Positions 23,096-33,642 of a stretch of 64,000 bases of DNA are shown piece by piece. Under the pieces are notes generated by a model. The model saw nothing but the letters and a program-made list of their open reading frames with translations. It ran no database searches and had not been told where the DNA came from. The position numbers were made by a program, and so were the translations under genes. The stretch's first letter is position 1. Each line of letters opens with the position of its first letter. The stretch is from Clostridium sp. UBA1056 (GTDB taxonomy: Bacteria > Bacillota > Clostridia > Clostridiales > Clostridiaceae), in the NCBI GenBank assembly GCA_002316385.1, contig DCDL01000024.1, forward strand, positions 114,195 through 178,194, read 5' to 3'.

Positions 23096-25720
23096 ATGGC
23101 ATTAACTCCAATGATGCAACAATATTTTCAAATTAAAGATAAATATAAAGAATGTATCTTATTCTTCAGGTTAGGTGATTTCTATGAAATGTTCTTTGAT
23201 GATGCTAAGATTGCATCCAAGGAGTTAGAATTAACACTAACAGGAAGAGATTGTGGTCTTGAAGAAAGAGCTCCCATGTGTGGAATTCCTTTTCATGCAG
23301 CTAAAAACTACATTGGAGCACTAATATCAAAGGGATTTAAAGTAGCTATATGTGAGCAGGTAGAAGATCCAGCAATAGCTAAAGGAATTGTAAAGCGTGA
23401 TGTAGTTAAAATCTATACACCAGGTACCTATACAGAAGGTTCATATCTAGATGATAGTGAAAATAGCTATACTGCTAGTTTATGTATAGACGGTAATAAA
23501 AGTGCTCTAGCATTTTGTGATGTATCTACTGGAGATTTCTATATTACTGAGTTTAAATATAATATTAATGTACTTATAGATGAATTATGTAAATTTAACC
23601 CTCGAGAAATAATTATTAGAGAAACATTTAAAAAAGATATTATAGATGAAATTACTAATGGGACTTCTTTTTATATATCGCATTTTCAAGATGATAATTT
23701 TAATATAGAAGAGCAGGAATTAAAAGAACAGTTTACAAACTTAGAAATAGATAGGTTATCAGAAATAGGCATTAGAGCTTGTAATGGGCTAATTAGATAT
23801 ATAAAGGAAACTCAAAAGGTTTCTTTGACTCATATAAACAACATAGAAATTTATGATATATGCACATACATGACTATTGATATCAACTCAAGAAGAAATC
23901 TAGAACTTGTAGAAAATCTACGAGATAAGGGCAAAACCGGAACCCTTCTATGGGTTATTGATAAAACAAACACATCTATGGGTGGAAGAAGAATTAGAAA
24001 ATGGTTAGAGGAGCCTTTAATTATTAAGGAAGATATTTTAAATAGGCAAGATGCTATTGAAGAGTTTACTAAGGATATAATATTAATGGAAGATTTAAAG
24101 GAAGCTTTAAATAGTATTTATGATATTGAAAGATTAGTAGGTAAAATAAGTTCTACTGCAATAAATGCTAAGGAGCTTATATCTTTAAAGCATTCTCTTA
24201 CTAAAATTCCAAGGATTAAAGAGCTTATATCTAATCTTACTAGTAATTTAATGAAAGATATTTATTTCAATCTAGATGAGTTGAGAGATATTTGGAGTTT
24301 CCTGGAAAGCTCTATTATGGATGAGCCATCTTTATCTGTTAAAGAAGGAAATATTATTAAAACTGGATATAATTCCTTAGTGGATGAATTAAGGGAAAGT
24401 AAAACTAATGGTAAACTTTGGCTTGCTAATTTAGAAAATGAAGAAAGAACAGCTACTGGAATAAAATCTCTTAAAATTTCATATAATAAGGTTTTTGGAT
24501 ATTACATAGAAGTTACAAAGTCTAATCTTTCTTCAGTACCAGAAGGAAGATACATTCGTAAACAAACTTTATCTAATGCTGAAAGATATATAACTCCTGA
24601 ACTTAAGGAGATGGAGGATAAAATTTTAGGAGCAGAAGAAAAATTAATAGCTCTCGAATATTCTATATTTACAGAGATTAGAGTTAAGTTAGAAGAGAAT
24701 ATAGACAGAATGAAAAATACAGCTAAACTCATATCAGAAATTGATTGTATCTGGGCTTTAGCCATGATAGCCAGAGAAAATAATTATATTAAGCCAACAA
24801 TTAATACTGAGGGTGTAATAAAAATCGAAGATGGGAGACATCCGGTTGTAGAAGTTATTACAAAAGCAAATAGCTTTATATCTAATGATACTACCCTTGA
24901 TCTCCAAGATAATAGACTTATGTTAATTACTGGTCCTAATATGGCTGGTAAGTCCACATATATGAGACAGGTTGCTTTGATTACTCTATTAGCACAAATG
25001 GGCAGCTTTGTCCCTGCTAAGGAAGCCAATATTTCTATTTGTGATAAAATATTTACTAGAATAGGGGCTTCTGACGACTTAGCTGGTGGTAAGAGTACCT
25101 TTATGGTAGAAATGTGGGAAGTGTCAAACATCCTTAATAATGCTACTAATAAAAGTTTAGTACTTCTTGATGAAGTTGGAAGAGGTACTAGTACCTACGA
25201 TGGTCTTAGCATTGCCTGGGCAGTTATTGAATATATATGTGAAAATTCAAATATAAAATGTAAAACTTTATTTGCTACTCACTATCATGAATTAACTAAA
25301 CTAGAAGGTGAAATTCCAGGAGTAAGAAATTACTCTATTTCAGCAAAAAAAGTGGATAATAATATTATATTTTTGCGTAAGATTATAAAGGGTGGAGCAG
25401 ATGAATCTTATGGAATAGAGGTTGCTAAATTAGCAGGTCTTCCTTCAGAAGTAATCTCTAGAGCAAGGGAGATTTTAGAGACTTTAGAAGATGGAGCACC
25501 CAAAGATATAATTAAAGAGGAAGAGAAAAAGGTAGTTTTACCTATAGAGAAGATAGAAGAAATAGAAAAAGAAGTTTGTATAACTCATCAAATGAATTTT
25601 GAAGATATTACTATGCAAAATTTAATTGAAGAAATTAAATCCATAGATGTACTTAATCTTACACCAATGGATGGATTTAATAAACTATATGATATTATAA
25701 AGAAAGCTAAGAATATATAA
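23096..25720 (+). CDS. mutS: DNA mismatch repair protein MutS
   Basis: 874 residues, normal length. The mismatch-reading Phe-x-Glu motif is F29-Y30-E31 in RLGDFYEMF. The Walker A box GPNMAGKST is at 613-621, and [14 protein letters not shown] and FATHYHELT follow as Walker B and signature. It binds mismatches and small loops and recruits MutL. The C-terminal tail is short and holds [18 protein letters not shown]. Start supported by GGAGAG and conserved [10 protein letters not shown]. mutL follows after 109 bases. Confidence 0.97.
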   Translation: MALTPMMQQYFQIKDKYKECILFFRLGDFYEMFFDDAKIASKELELTLTGRDCGLEERAPMCGIPFHAAKNYIGALISKGFKVAICEQVEDPAIAKGIVKRDVVKIYTPGTYTEGSYLDDSENSYTASLCIDGNKSALAFCDVSTGDFYITEFKYNINVLIDELCKFNPREIIIRETFKKDIIDEITNGTSFYISHFQDDNFNIEEQELKEQFTNLEIDRLSEIGIRACNGLIRYIKETQKVSLTHINNIEIYDICTYMTIDINSRRNLELVENLRDKGKTGTLLWVIDKTNTSMGGRRIRKWLEEPLIIKEDILNRQDAIEEFTKDIILMEDLKEALNSIYDIERLVGKISSTAINAKELISLKHSLTKIPRIKELISNLTSNLMKDIYFNLDELRDIWSFLESSIMDEPSLSVKEGNIIKTGYNSLVDELRESKTNGKLWLANLENEERTATGIKSLKISYNKVFGYYIEVTKSNLSSVPEGRYIRKQTLSNAERYITPELKEMEDKILGAEEKLIALEYSIFTEIRVKLEENIDRMKNTAKLISEIDCIWALAMIARENNYIKPTINTEGVIKIEDGRHPVVEVITKANSFISNDTTLDLQDNRLMLITGPNMAGKSTYMRQVALITLLAQMGSFVPAKEANISICDKIFTRIGASDDLAGGKSTFMVEMWEVSNILNNATNKSLVLLDEVGRGTSTYDGLSIAWAVIEYICENSNIKCKTLFATHYHELTKLEGEIPGVRNYSISAKKVDNNIIFLRKIIKGGADESYGIEVAKLAGLPSEVISRAREILETLEDGAPKDIIKEEEKKVVLPIEKIEEIEKEVCITHQMNFEDITMQNLIEEIKSIDVLNLTPMDGFNKLYDIIKKAKNI

Positions 25721-25742
25721 AGTTAAACTTATCTAGGATCAT

Positions 25743-25790
25743 GCCACTGTTATCTCTCACTTTTATAGTGAATGAGAGTGTTACAGTGGC
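25743..25790. repeat. Long inverted repeat between mutS and mutL
   Basis: GCCACTGT (25743-25750) pairs with ACAGTGGC (25783-25790), and CTCTCA (25754-25759) with TGAGAG (25773-25778) inside it. No T-run follows, so it is more likely an RNA-processing or stability element than a terminator. Confidence 0.6.
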
Positions 25791-25829
25791 TAGACACCAG
25801 ATAAAATAATTATTTAAGGTAGGTGTATT

Positions 25830-27686
25830 ATGAGAAGAATCGATTTATTATCTGAGAACACTGCCAATAAAATTGCAGCAGGAGAGGTTGTTGAAAGAGC
25901 TAGTTCAGTAGTTAAGGAACTAGTGGAAAATAGTCTTGATGCTAATAGTAAAAACATAACCATAGAAATAGAAGATAGTGGTAATAAACTTATAAGAATT
26001 ACAGATGACGGAAATGGTATTCATCCGGAAGACATAGAAAAAGCTTTTCTGCCTCATGGTACTAGTAAGATAAGTTCATTAGAAGATATTTATGATATTC
26101 AATCCTTTGGATTTCGAGGAGAAGCTCTTCCTAGTATAGCTGCTGTTTCAAAAGTTAGACTAAAGTCAAGAATGCAGGATTTTGATTATGGTAGAGAGAT
26201 ATATATTGAAGGTGGAAAGGTCATCTATGAAAAGGATATAGGATGTAATTTAGGAACAGAAATTGAAGTAAGAGATTTATTTTTCAACACTCCAGCAAGA
26301 CAAAAATTCTTAAAGTCACCTCAAAGAGAAAAATCCATAATAAATGATTTGGTATTAAAACTAGCTCTAGGAAATTACAAAACTTCAATAACATTAATTA
26401 ACGATGGAAAGCAAACTCTTAGAACATTCAATGAAGATGAACTCGATAAGACTCTTAGAATATTATATGGAAAAGATGTATATGAAAATGTAATACCGAT
26501 AGAAAATCATAGTGATATTTTATCTGTATATGGATTCATTGGCAAAGAAAGCATTAGTAGAGGTAGTAGAAATAGGCAAAGTATATTTGTGAATAAAAGA
26601 CTTATTAAAAGCTCTCTGATAACCGCAGCAGTAGAGAATGCATTTAAATCATTTATAATGGTAAATAAATTCCCTTTCTTTGTTATATATATTGATATAT
26701 TCCCAGAGTTTATAGATCCAAATGTGCATCCTACAAAGAACGAAGTTAAATTTTTAGAGGAAAGAGTTCTATTTAAGACTATATTTGATGGAGTTCATAA
26801 TGCATTAAAAGAAAGCTTAAAAAAGAGTTTTATTATACCAGAAGAAATAGAAGATATTTCTACAGTCCATGAGAATAAATCATATAAAAACTATGATTCT
26901 TCAGAAGTAACTCAAATGGGATATTTAAATGAGAACAATTATATAAATAAAGATAATAATTCAAAATGTAATAATGATTTTATTTTTAATAGAGATCCAA
27001 ATTATACTGAGAGTTCTTCTTCATATATAAGAGAAATTTCCATAGAAAATGAAGTTGAGCCTAAGGATTCCAATAGTTACTCTAGTAAGGAAATATTAAA
27101 TTTACCTAAATTTCCTCAAATTAAACTTATAGGACAGTGTTTTAATAGTTATGTAATTGGTGAGTATTTAGATGAACTATATTTGATTGATCAGCATGCA
27201 GCTCATGAAAAAATATTATTTGAAAAGTATAGAAAGAATATAGGTAATCTTAATGTTGTAAGTCAGATTTTAGCTGTGCCCGCAATTATTCCATTAACCT
27301 TTGATGAATATGCTATTTATAAGGATAATGAGGATATATTTATAAAGGCTGGATTTGCAGTTGAAAGTTTTGGAGAAAATGACGTATTGGTAAGGGAAGT
27401 TCCTTTATTTTTAGGTAAACCTCATATAAATAATTTATTCCATGATATGATAGATAATATAAAATCTATGGGTAGTGGTTTAGCTATAGATGTAAAATAT
27501 GATAAAATAGCATCCATTGCTTGCAAAGCAGCTGTAAAAGCTAATGATAAGTTATCCGATTTAGAGATTTTATCACTCCTTGAAGAGTTAAGATATATAG
27601 ATGAGCCATTTACTTGTCCTCATGGTAGACCTACTATAATTAAATACTCATTAAAGGAAATAGAGAAAAGTTTCAAAAGAATTTAG
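25830..27686 (+). CDS. mutL: DNA mismatch repair protein MutL
   Basis: 618 residues. The N-terminal GHKL ATPase has ELVENSLDA (catalytic E30, N34), DDGNGI, THGTSKI-like HGTSKISS and GFRGEALPS. After a low-complexity linker (about 350-420, rich in N and S) comes the C-terminal dimerisation/endonuclease domain with DQHAAHEKILFEK, ACKAAVKA and CPHGRPT. These are the metal-site motifs of nicking MutL proteins in bacteria without MutH. It nicks the strand to be repaired. miaA begins 18 bases downstream. Confidence 0.97.
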   Translation: MRRIDLLSENTANKIAAGEVVERASSVVKELVENSLDANSKNITIEIEDSGNKLIRITDDGNGIHPEDIEKAFLPHGTSKISSLEDIYDIQSFGFRGEALPSIAAVSKVRLKSRMQDFDYGREIYIEGGKVIYEKDIGCNLGTEIEVRDLFFNTPARQKFLKSPQREKSIINDLVLKLALGNYKTSITLINDGKQTLRTFNEDELDKTLRILYGKDVYENVIPIENHSDILSVYGFIGKESISRGSRNRQSIFVNKRLIKSSLITAAVENAFKSFIMVNKFPFFVIYIDIFPEFIDPNVHPTKNEVKFLEERVLFKTIFDGVHNALKESLKKSFIIPEEIEDISTVHENKSYKNYDSSEVTQMGYLNENNYINKDNNSKCNNDFIFNRDPNYTESSSSYIREISIENEVEPKDSNSYSSKEILNLPKFPQIKLIGQCFNSYVIGEYLDELYLIDQHAAHEKILFEKYRKNIGNLNVVSQILAVPAIIPLTFDEYAIYKDNEDIFIKAGFAVESFGENDVLVREVPLFLGKPHINNLFHDMIDNIKSMGSGLAIDVKYDKIASIACKAAVKANDKLSDLEILSLLEELRYIDEPFTCPHGRPTIIKYSLKEIEKSFKRI

Positions 27687-27704
27687 TATAAAGGGGTTAA
27701 AGCT

Positions 27705-28646
27705 ATGAAAGATTTATTTATATTAGCAGGACCTACAGGCATTGGTAAAACAAAGATTTCAATTGGCATTGCCAAAGAGCTTAATGGTGAGATAATATCT
27801 GCTGATTCAATGCAAATATATAAAAAGATGGATATTGGGTCTGCTAAAATATCATCAGAGGATATGGATGGTGTTAAGCATCATCTAATAGACTTTTTAG
27901 ATCCTAGTGAAAGCTTTAGTGTAGCTGAATTTAGTAACTTAGCAAAGAAAAGCATTGAAGAAATAAGTAATGCAAATCATCTTCCAATGTTAGTAGGTGG
28001 AACTGGCCTTTATATTAATTCTCTTATTTATAATTATAGCTTTGCAGAAACCGATAAAGATGAAAATTACCGCAAAGAATTAGAGGAGTTGGCTTTAAAA
28101 AAAGGTGTAGATTATGTTCATAATATGCTAAAAGATGTTGATGAGATAAGCTATAAGAAGCTATACCCTAATGATCTTAAAAGAGTGATTAGAGCTTTAG
28201 AGGTATATAAGGTAACAGGAGTTCCTATATCTGATGCGGCGAAAAATGATGAGATTTTTAATATACCATATAATGTTTATTACTATGTATTAAATATGAA
28301 TAGGGAAAAGCTTTATGAGAGAATTAATCATCGTGTTGACTTGATGATAGAATCTGGGCTTTTAGAAGAAGTGGAAGAATTAGAAAAAGAAGGCTATACT
28401 ACAGAAATGCAATCTATGAAGGGGATAGGTTATAAAGAATTATTACAATATCTTCATGGTGAGGTTTCTAAAGAAAAAGCTATAGAAAACATAAAACAGT
28501 TTAGTAGGAATTATGCTAAGCGTCAACTTACATGGTTTAGAAAAGACCCAAGAGTTAAGTGGATAGATAAAGATAATTTCTCTAATGATGATGAAGTTGC
28601 AAAGTTTATTATTAATGACTTTAAAGAGAAAAAGTATAAAGGCTAA
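27705..28646 (+). CDS. miaA: tRNA dimethylallyltransferase MiaA
   Basis: 313 residues, usual length. The P-loop [11 protein letters not shown] lies near residue 9; [31 protein letters not shown] and [10 protein letters not shown] are family motifs. It transfers dimethylallyl from DMAPP to A37, the step before MiaB. It is cotranscribed with mutL (18-base gap). No hfq gene follows, unlike in many bacteria. Confidence 0.96.
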   Translation: MKDLFILAGPTGIGKTKISIGIAKELNGEIISADSMQIYKKMDIGSAKISSEDMDGVKHHLIDFLDPSESFSVAEFSNLAKKSIEEISNANHLPMLVGGTGLYINSLIYNYSFAETDKDENYRKELEELALKKGVDYVHNMLKDVDEISYKKLYPNDLKRVIRALEVYKVTGVPISDAAKNDEIFNIPYNVYYYVLNMNREKLYERINHRVDLMIESGLLEEVEELEKEGYTTEMQSMKGIGYKELLQYLHGEVSKEKAIENIKQFSRNYAKRQLTWFRKDPRVKWIDKDNFSNDDEVAKFIINDFKEKKYKG

Positions 28647-28677
28647 AGGAATTTTAAATATTATATAAAGCATTATA

Positions 28678-28723
28678 ATAGCTATGAATGTTAAGGATTT
28701 ATTTGCTTAATATTCATAGCTAT
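28678..28723. terminator. Long hairpin after miaA
   Basis: ATAGCTATGAATGTTAAG (28678-28695) pairs with CTTAATATTCATAGCTAT (28706-28723), 18 pairs with one G-U. GTTAGTATTAG follows, a weak T-run. Probably ends the mut operon. Confidence 0.6.
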
Positions 28724-28765
28724 GTTAGTATTAGAATGTCATTTTATGTTTAAGGAGCGATTTTT

Positions 28766-30049
28766 ATGATAGAAAAAACTAAAGAGTTTTTAATAAATAA
28801 TTTTAAAATAAATGAAGAGGTTTTTAAGGTATCTGAGCAAGCATTAAAGGATATTCAAGAGCAATTTTCAATTATGGACGATATTCGTGAATATAATCAA
28901 CTAAAAGTATTAAATGCGCTACAGGATGAGAGAGTTAGTGATATGCATTTTACTAATTCTAGTGGATATGGATACGGAGATGTTGGTAGAGATACTTTAG
29001 ATAAAGTTTTTGCTAGGGTGTTTAATACGGAAGCTGCATTAGTACGTCCACACTTTGTAAATGGAACTCATGCTATTGGATGTGCTTTATTTGGAAACTT
29101 ACGTCCAGGTAATACAATGCTTAGCGTATGTGGTTCTCCTTATGATACATTACATAATATTATAGGAATAACTAAGGATGTGAATATAGGATCTTTAAAG
29201 GAATATGGGGTAAACTATAAACAACTAGAATTAACTGATGCAGGTAAAGTTAATGTTGAAGAGATGCAAAAGCTTTTAAAAGAAGATACAAGTATAAAAA
29301 TGGTACATATTCAAAGATCTACAGGCTATGGATGGAGAAATGCATTGCTAGTAGATGAAATAGGTGAAATAATAAAAGCAGCGAAAGAAATTAAGCCAGA
29401 GGTAGTTTGTTTTGTTGATAACTGCTATGGTGAGTTCATAGATACTATTGAGCCAACAGATGTTGGAGCTGATCTTATAGCGGGATCACTAATTAAAAAC
29501 ATTGGTGGAGGAATTGCCCCAACAGGAGGGTATATAGCGGGAAAAGAAGCTTTTGTAACTCAAGCTGCCTATAGATTAACCATTCCAGGAATCGGTGGAG
29601 AGTGTGGTTCTACCTTTGGTGTAATGAGAAGTTTATATCAAGGATTATTCTTAGCTCCTCATGTAGCTATAGAAGCTGTGAAGACAGCTATATTTTGCTC
29701 AAGAGTAATGGAACTTTTAGGTTTTGATGTATTACCTAAGTATGATACTAAGAGAAGCGATATTATACAAGCTATTAAATTCAATGATAAGGATAAATTA
29801 ATTCAATTTTGTAAGGGAATTCAAGCAGGGTCTCCAATAGATTCCTTTGTAGAGTGTGAGCCTTGGGCTATGCCTGGTTATGAGGATGAAGTAATTATGG
29901 CTGCAGGTGCATTTATACAGGGTTCATCCATAGAGCTTTCTGCTGATGCTCCAATAAGAGAACCTTATATAGCTTATCTTCAAGGTGGATTGACTTTTGA
30001 TCATGGTAAGGTCGGAGTTTTGATGGCTTTATCTAGGATATTATCTTAA
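28766..30049 (+). CDS. PLP-dependent methionine gamma-lyase-family protein (YnbB/aluminium resistance type)
   Basis: 427 residues. Fold-type I PLP enzyme family with FTNSSGYGYGDVGRDTLDKVFARVF, RPHFVNGTHAIGCALFGNLRPG, FVDNCYGEF and the likely lysine in GSLIKNIGGGIAPTGGYIAG. The family is often named aluminium resistance protein or cystathionine beta-lyase-related; its true substrate is uncertain. It sits after miaA, as ynbB-like genes do in other Firmicutes. AAGGAG precedes the ATG. A bidirectional terminator separates it from the converging lexA. Confidence 0.88.
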   Translation: MIEKTKEFLINNFKINEEVFKVSEQALKDIQEQFSIMDDIREYNQLKVLNALQDERVSDMHFTNSSGYGYGDVGRDTLDKVFARVFNTEAALVRPHFVNGTHAIGCALFGNLRPGNTMLSVCGSPYDTLHNIIGITKDVNIGSLKEYGVNYKQLELTDAGKVNVEEMQKLLKEDTSIKMVHIQRSTGYGWRNALLVDEIGEIIKAAKEIKPEVVCFVDNCYGEFIDTIEPTDVGADLIAGSLIKNIGGGIAPTGGYIAGKEAFVTQAAYRLTIPGIGGECGSTFGVMRSLYQGLFLAPHVAIEAVKTAIFCSRVMELLGFDVLPKYDTKRSDIIQAIKFNDKDKLIQFCKGIQAGSPIDSFVECEPWAMPGYEDEVIMAAGAFIQGSSIELSADAPIREPYIAYLQGGLTFDHGKVGVLMALSRILS

Positions 30050-30070
30050 TTATATGTTTAATTATGCAAA

Positions 30071-30107
30071 AAAATTAAGAAGCTATTATAGCTTCTTAAT
30101 ATTTTCT
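30071..30107. terminator. Bidirectional terminator between the PLP enzyme gene and lexA
   Basis: ATTAAGAAGC (30074-30083) pairs with GCTTCTTAAT (30091-30100), loop TATTATA. On the reverse strand TTTTTTTGC follows, a strong tract that serves lexA; on the forward strand ATTTTCT follows. It overlaps the lexA stop codon. Confidence 0.8.
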
Positions 30108-30704
30108 ATAGATTCCTGAAAGTTTACCTAAGATTTTGCAGTTATCTACAATTATTGGCTCCATAGTAGAGTTTTCTGGTTGTAGTCTAACATGACCATT
30201 TTCTTTAAAAAATCTTTTTATAGTAGCTTCATTTTCTATTAAAGCCACTATAATGTCGCCGTTAGCTGCAACGGAAGTTTTTTCTATTATAGCTAAATCA
30301 TTATCATGTATTCCAGCTTCTATCATACTATCACCTTGAACTTTTAGTATGAATAATTCATTAGTACTATTTACAAAATCAAGGGGAATAGTTAGATAAT
30401 CTTCTATACTCTCTTGAGCAAGTATAGGAATACCAGCTGTAACTTTACCTATAATAGGAATATCAACCATCTCTTTTTTATTGTGATTTTCCTGTAATAA
30501 TTCTATTGCTCTTGGTTTAGTTGGGTCACGTCTTATTAAACCTTTTTTCTCAAGTCTAGTAAGATGTCCATGAACTGTAGATGTTGAACTTAAGTTTACA
30601 GCTTCACAAATTTCTCTAACTGAAGGTGGATAGCCTTTAGCATTAACTTGATTTTTAATAAACTCATAAATTTCTAATTGTTTACTACTTTTAATGTCAA
30701 TCAT
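30096..30704 (-). CDS. lexA: LexA repressor of the SOS response
   Basis: 202 residues from the ATG at 30704, chosen because AGAGGTG lies just upstream; an upstream in-frame TTG would contain that site. The winged-helix N-terminus has [32 protein letters not shown]. The self-cleavage bond is A90-G91 in KVTAGIPIL, with catalytic S126 (GDSMIEAG) and K163 (ATIKRF). RecA filaments trigger cleavage and derepress DNA repair genes. Its own promoter carries an SOS box (30755-30766). Confidence 0.97.
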   Translation of the reverse strand: MIDIKSSKQLEIYEFIKNQVNAKGYPPSVREICEAVNLSSTSTVHGHLTRLEKKGLIRRDPTKPRAIELLQENHNKKEMVDIPIIGKVTAGIPILAQESIEDYLTIPLDFVNSTNELFILKVQGDSMIEAGIHDNDLAIIEKTSVAANGDIIVALIENEATIKRFFKENGHVRLQPENSTMEPIIVDNCKILGKLSGIYRKY

Positions 30705-30727
30705 GAAAACACCTCTCAATCTAGATA

Positions 30728-30766
30728 ATTATACCATAAAGAATGAAGAATATCAAACCTTTGTTC
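30728..30766 (-). promoter_or_regulatory. lexA promoter with overlapping SOS box
   Basis: On the reverse strand: TTGATA (30756-30751), 17-base spacer, TATAAT (30733-30728). GAACAAAGGTTT (30766-30755) fits the Gram-positive LexA box GAAC-N4-GTTY and covers the edge of the -35 box, so LexA would block its own promoter. The divergent helicase gene starts 54 bases away, so the same box could affect it too. Confidence 0.85.
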
Positions 30767-30819
30767 TCGTTAAGGAAAATTATTCTAGAAACTTTAAATA
30801 AAAAACAGGAGATGAAAGA

Positions 30820-32076
30820 ATGGAAAATTTTTTAGAATTTAATATAAATACAGAAATAATTAATGCTTTAGACGCATTGAAGATAATTAGACCAACTAAA
30901 ATACAAGAACTATCAATTTCTAAGATAGCAGAAAATAAAGATGTAATAATGCAAAGTGAAACAGGTAGTGGCAAAACCTTGGCTTATCTACTACCATTAA
31001 TTCAAAGAATTAATTATGACAAAAGAGAAAATCAATTTATAGTATTAGTTCCTACCCATGAATTAGCTGTTCAAGTGAATGAAGTTTTAAATACTCTAGC
31101 AGATAAATCAACCTTGAATATTAGATCTACAGTTATTATGGGAGACGTAAATATAAAGAGACAAGTTGAAAAATTAAAGGATAAACCTCAATTTGTAATA
31201 GGTTCCCCTGGAAGAATTTTGGAGCTCATAAAAATGAAAAAGATAAGTGCTCATACAGTTAAAACCGTAGTCATTGATGAATGTGATAAGCTTCTTGATA
31301 AAAATAATTTAGCTGTGGTTAATGATGTTATAAGAACTACACTTAGAGATAGACAATTGGTTATGACTTCTGCTACTTTAACAGAGGAGGCTTTAAATAT
31401 AGGAAAAAGTTTAATGAAGTCTCCTGAAATAGTAAAGTGTAATAATGATTCAACTATAAATACTAATATAAATAATCTATATATAGTTTGTGATAAAAGA
31501 GATAAGGTACTTATTCTTAGAAAATTAATGGCAAGCATAAAACCTAAAAAAGCTATCGCTTTTATTAATAAAACTGATGAAATAGAGATATTAGCTTCAA
31601 AATTGAAATATCATGGATTAAAAGTAGATGGTATACATGGTAGTTTTGTTAAAAATCAGCGACAAAAAACCATGCTAGATTTTAAGTCTCAACGTATAAA
31701 TTTATTGATATCTTCTGATTTATCAGCAAGAGGACTTGATATAGATGATGTTACTCATATATTCAATGTAGACTTACCAGAAGATATAAACACCTATGTT
31801 CATAGGAGTGGTAGAACGGCTCGTGGAGATAAAAGTGGCACAGTTATATCTATAGTTTCTCCAAATGAGATATCTCAGTTAAAAAATTATAGCAAAAAAC
31901 TAAACTTTAAACTTACTGAAAAGACATTATCACATGGAAATATAGAGGATGTAGCTACTGTAGTAAAAGGCTATAAAAAAAGTAATACCTCCTCAGTAAA
32001 AAGCTCTAAACCAGCTCAGAAATCACTTTCATCTAGAAAGAATAGTGATAAAAAGATTAAAAGAGATAAAAGGTAG
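30820..32076 (+). CDS. DEAD-box RNA helicase (DECD variant)
   Basis: 418 residues. RecA-like domain 1 has the Q-motif region PTKIQELSISK, motif I SETGSGKT, Ia PTHELAVQV, motif II DECD (a D-E-C-D variant of DEAD) and motif III SATL. Domain 2 has LLISSDLSARGLDIDDV and motif VI HRSGRTARG. A basic, serine/lysine-rich tail (about 385-418) probably adds RNA contact. Likely role: ribosome assembly or RNA turnover, often at low temperature. Divergent from lexA; AGGAG precedes the ATG. Confidence 0.93.
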   Translation: MENFLEFNINTEIINALDALKIIRPTKIQELSISKIAENKDVIMQSETGSGKTLAYLLPLIQRINYDKRENQFIVLVPTHELAVQVNEVLNTLADKSTLNIRSTVIMGDVNIKRQVEKLKDKPQFVIGSPGRILELIKMKKISAHTVKTVVIDECDKLLDKNNLAVVNDVIRTTLRDRQLVMTSATLTEEALNIGKSLMKSPEIVKCNNDSTINTNINNLYIVCDKRDKVLILRKLMASIKPKKAIAFINKTDEIEILASKLKYHGLKVDGIHGSFVKNQRQKTMLDFKSQRINLLISSDLSARGLDIDDVTHIFNVDLPEDINTYVHRSGRTARGDKSGTVISIVSPNEISQLKNYSKKLNFKLTEKTLSHGNIEDVATVVKGYKKSNTSSVKSSKPAQKSLSSRKNSDKKIKRDKR

Positions 32077-32142
32077 AGCATAAAGTTAATATAAGGTATA
32101 TTTGATGCATATAATTTAATAAAGTTCTATCTAGGAGGATTT

Positions 32143-32745
32143 ATGTCTAGACATTTTACAAACGCAATTTACTTAAGTAATGAAGTGGAGAATATTATAC
32201 GATCTTCTGATTTTTTAGGAAAAGGTAATAATGGGGTTGTATATAGAATTGATACTCATAAAATCATAAAAATATTTAATGATGAAGAAGTATGTAAAAC
32301 TGAGTATGAAATTCTTAAAGCATCCATGCATTGTGCTCCATTTCCTAAGGTTTTTGACTATGGAGACTATTTTATTATAAGAGAGTTTGTAGATGGTGTA
32401 AGATTAGATAAATATCTAAATCATAACCCTCTAAATCAAAAATTAGTAATAAGTCTAGTAGATTTAATAAATAATTTTAAAGAACTTGGATATAAGAAAT
32501 TAGATATACGCTGCAAGGATCTTTATGTTCAAGAGGACTTTTCTATTAAAGTTATAGACCCAAAGGATAATTTCGATAGGTATATGCCTTTTCCAAGGCA
32601 CCTGATGAAAGGAATATTAAAGAGGAATAGTATAGGTGAATTTTTTTATTATCTACAAAAAATAGATAACAGCTTATATGAATCTTGGAGGAGTCAATTT
32701 AAAGAATATCTAAAAAAACTTGCGAATAAAGATAAGGAGCTCTAA
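32143..32745 (+). CDS. Small protein kinase-like protein
   Basis: 200 residues, shorter than a full kinase domain. The glycine loop is FLGKGNNGVVYRI and the likely ATP lysine is in HKIIKIF. FIIREFVDGVRLDKYL resembles the hinge, and KVIDPKDNFDRY the metal-binding region in place of DFG. The HRD-type catalytic loop appears as KLDIRCKDLYV, with Asp but not the standard HRD. This suits a RIO/Bud32-like or degenerate Ser/Thr kinase. It follows the helicase by 66 bases with its own AGGAGG. Activity is uncertain. Confidence 0.7.
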   Translation: MSRHFTNAIYLSNEVENIIRSSDFLGKGNNGVVYRIDTHKIIKIFNDEEVCKTEYEILKASMHCAPFPKVFDYGDYFIIREFVDGVRLDKYLNHNPLNQKLVISLVDLINNFKELGYKKLDIRCKDLYVQEDFSIKVIDPKDNFDRYMPFPRHLMKGILKRNSIGEFFYYLQKIDNSLYESWRSQFKEYLKKLANKDKEL

Positions 32746-32775
32746 GAGTAAAATTCTTAGAGCTATTGTATTTTA
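32738..32775 (+). terminator. Terminator after the kinase-like gene
   Basis: AGCTCTAAGA (32738-32747) pairs with TCTTAGAGCT (32755-32764), followed by ATTGTATTTTA. The 5' arm overlaps the stop codon. Confidence 0.7.
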
Positions 32776-32881
32776 ATAGCTAATTTTAATTAAAAATTAA
32801 CCAATTATAGGTTTTATTTTTAAACATACAATGATAAACTTAATTAGTAGAAATATATAAGTATAAAAGGAGATAATTTAC

Positions 32882-33565
32882 ATGAGAAAAAGGATAATAG
32901 GAACTTTACTTATTATAGCCATAACTTCCATGGCATTAATTGGATGTAGTGCTTCTAAGAAAGATGATACTAACCCTCAAGGTAATAGTAATAATAAAGA
33001 AATATATCTTTCGAAAGAAACGGAAAAAAAGACAGATGATAAAAATCCAGTTGCTACAATAGAAATGGATGATGGTAAAATTATCAAGCTAGAACTTTAT
33101 CCTGAAATAGCTCCAAATACCGTTAGAAATTTTATTAGTCTTGCAAATAGCAAATTTTATGATGGATTAATTTTTCATAGAGTAATGTCAGATTTTATGA
33201 TTCAAGGTGGAGATCCTGAAGGCACTGGAATGGGAGGACCTGACTATTCTATATATGGCGAGTTTACAAATAATGGATTTGAAAATACGCTTTTACATAC
33301 TAAAGGAGTAATATCAATGGCCAGATCAAGTAATAATAAGAACTCTGCTGGTTCTCAGTTTTTTATTATGCGTGAAGATTCCCCTCATTTAGATGGAGAT
33401 TATGCAGCCTTTGGTAAGGTTATAGAGGGTATGGATGTGGTAGATTCTATAGCACAAGTGGAAACTGACAGTAAAGATAAACCGAAGAAGGATGTAAAAA
33501 TTAAATCCATTTCAGTAGATACTTTTGGTGTAAGCTATAATGAACCTGTCAAATACATAAAATAA
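32882..33565 (+). CDS. Cyclophilin-type peptidyl-prolyl isomerase lipoprotein
   Basis: 227 residues. A lipoprotein signal (basic start, hydrophobic core, lipobox LIGC with the cysteine near residue 22) anchors it outside the membrane. A Lys/Asp/Asn-rich linker leads to a cyclophilin domain with FHRVMSDFMIQGGDPEGTGMGG and NSAGSQFFIM, holding the catalytic Arg and the Gln/Phe active-site set. It assists folding of exported proteins. AAGGAG precedes the ATG; single-gene unit with its own terminator. Confidence 0.93.
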   Translation: MRKRIIGTLLIIAITSMALIGCSASKKDDTNPQGNSNNKEIYLSKETEKKTDDKNPVATIEMDDGKIIKLELYPEIAPNTVRNFISLANSKFYDGLIFHRVMSDFMIQGGDPEGTGMGGPDYSIYGEFTNNGFENTLLHTKGVISMARSSNNKNSAGSQFFIMREDSPHLDGDYAAFGKVIEGMDVVDSIAQVETDSKDKPKKDVKIKSISVDTFGVSYNEPVKYIK

Positions 33566-33581
33566 TTTTAAAAAATAATTT

Positions 33582-33621
33582 AAAGCAAATCCAGTTATAT
33601 ATAGCTAGATTTGCTTTTTTA
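33582..33621 (+). terminator. Terminator after the cyclophilin gene
   Basis: AAAGCAAATC (33582-33591) pairs with GATTTGCTTT (33608-33617), followed by TTTAT. Confidence 0.85.
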
Positions 33622-33642
33622 TATAAGTTCTAATAAATAAAA
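33622..33642 (+). repeat. Dispersed 21-bp intergenic repeat, copy 1
   Basis: The 21 bases starting TATAAGTTCTAATAAATAAA are identical to 35371-35391. Both copies lie in intergenic DNA shortly after a terminator. A weaker match lies near 43389-43410. The rest of 33643-33840 holds no gene. Confidence 0.5.
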
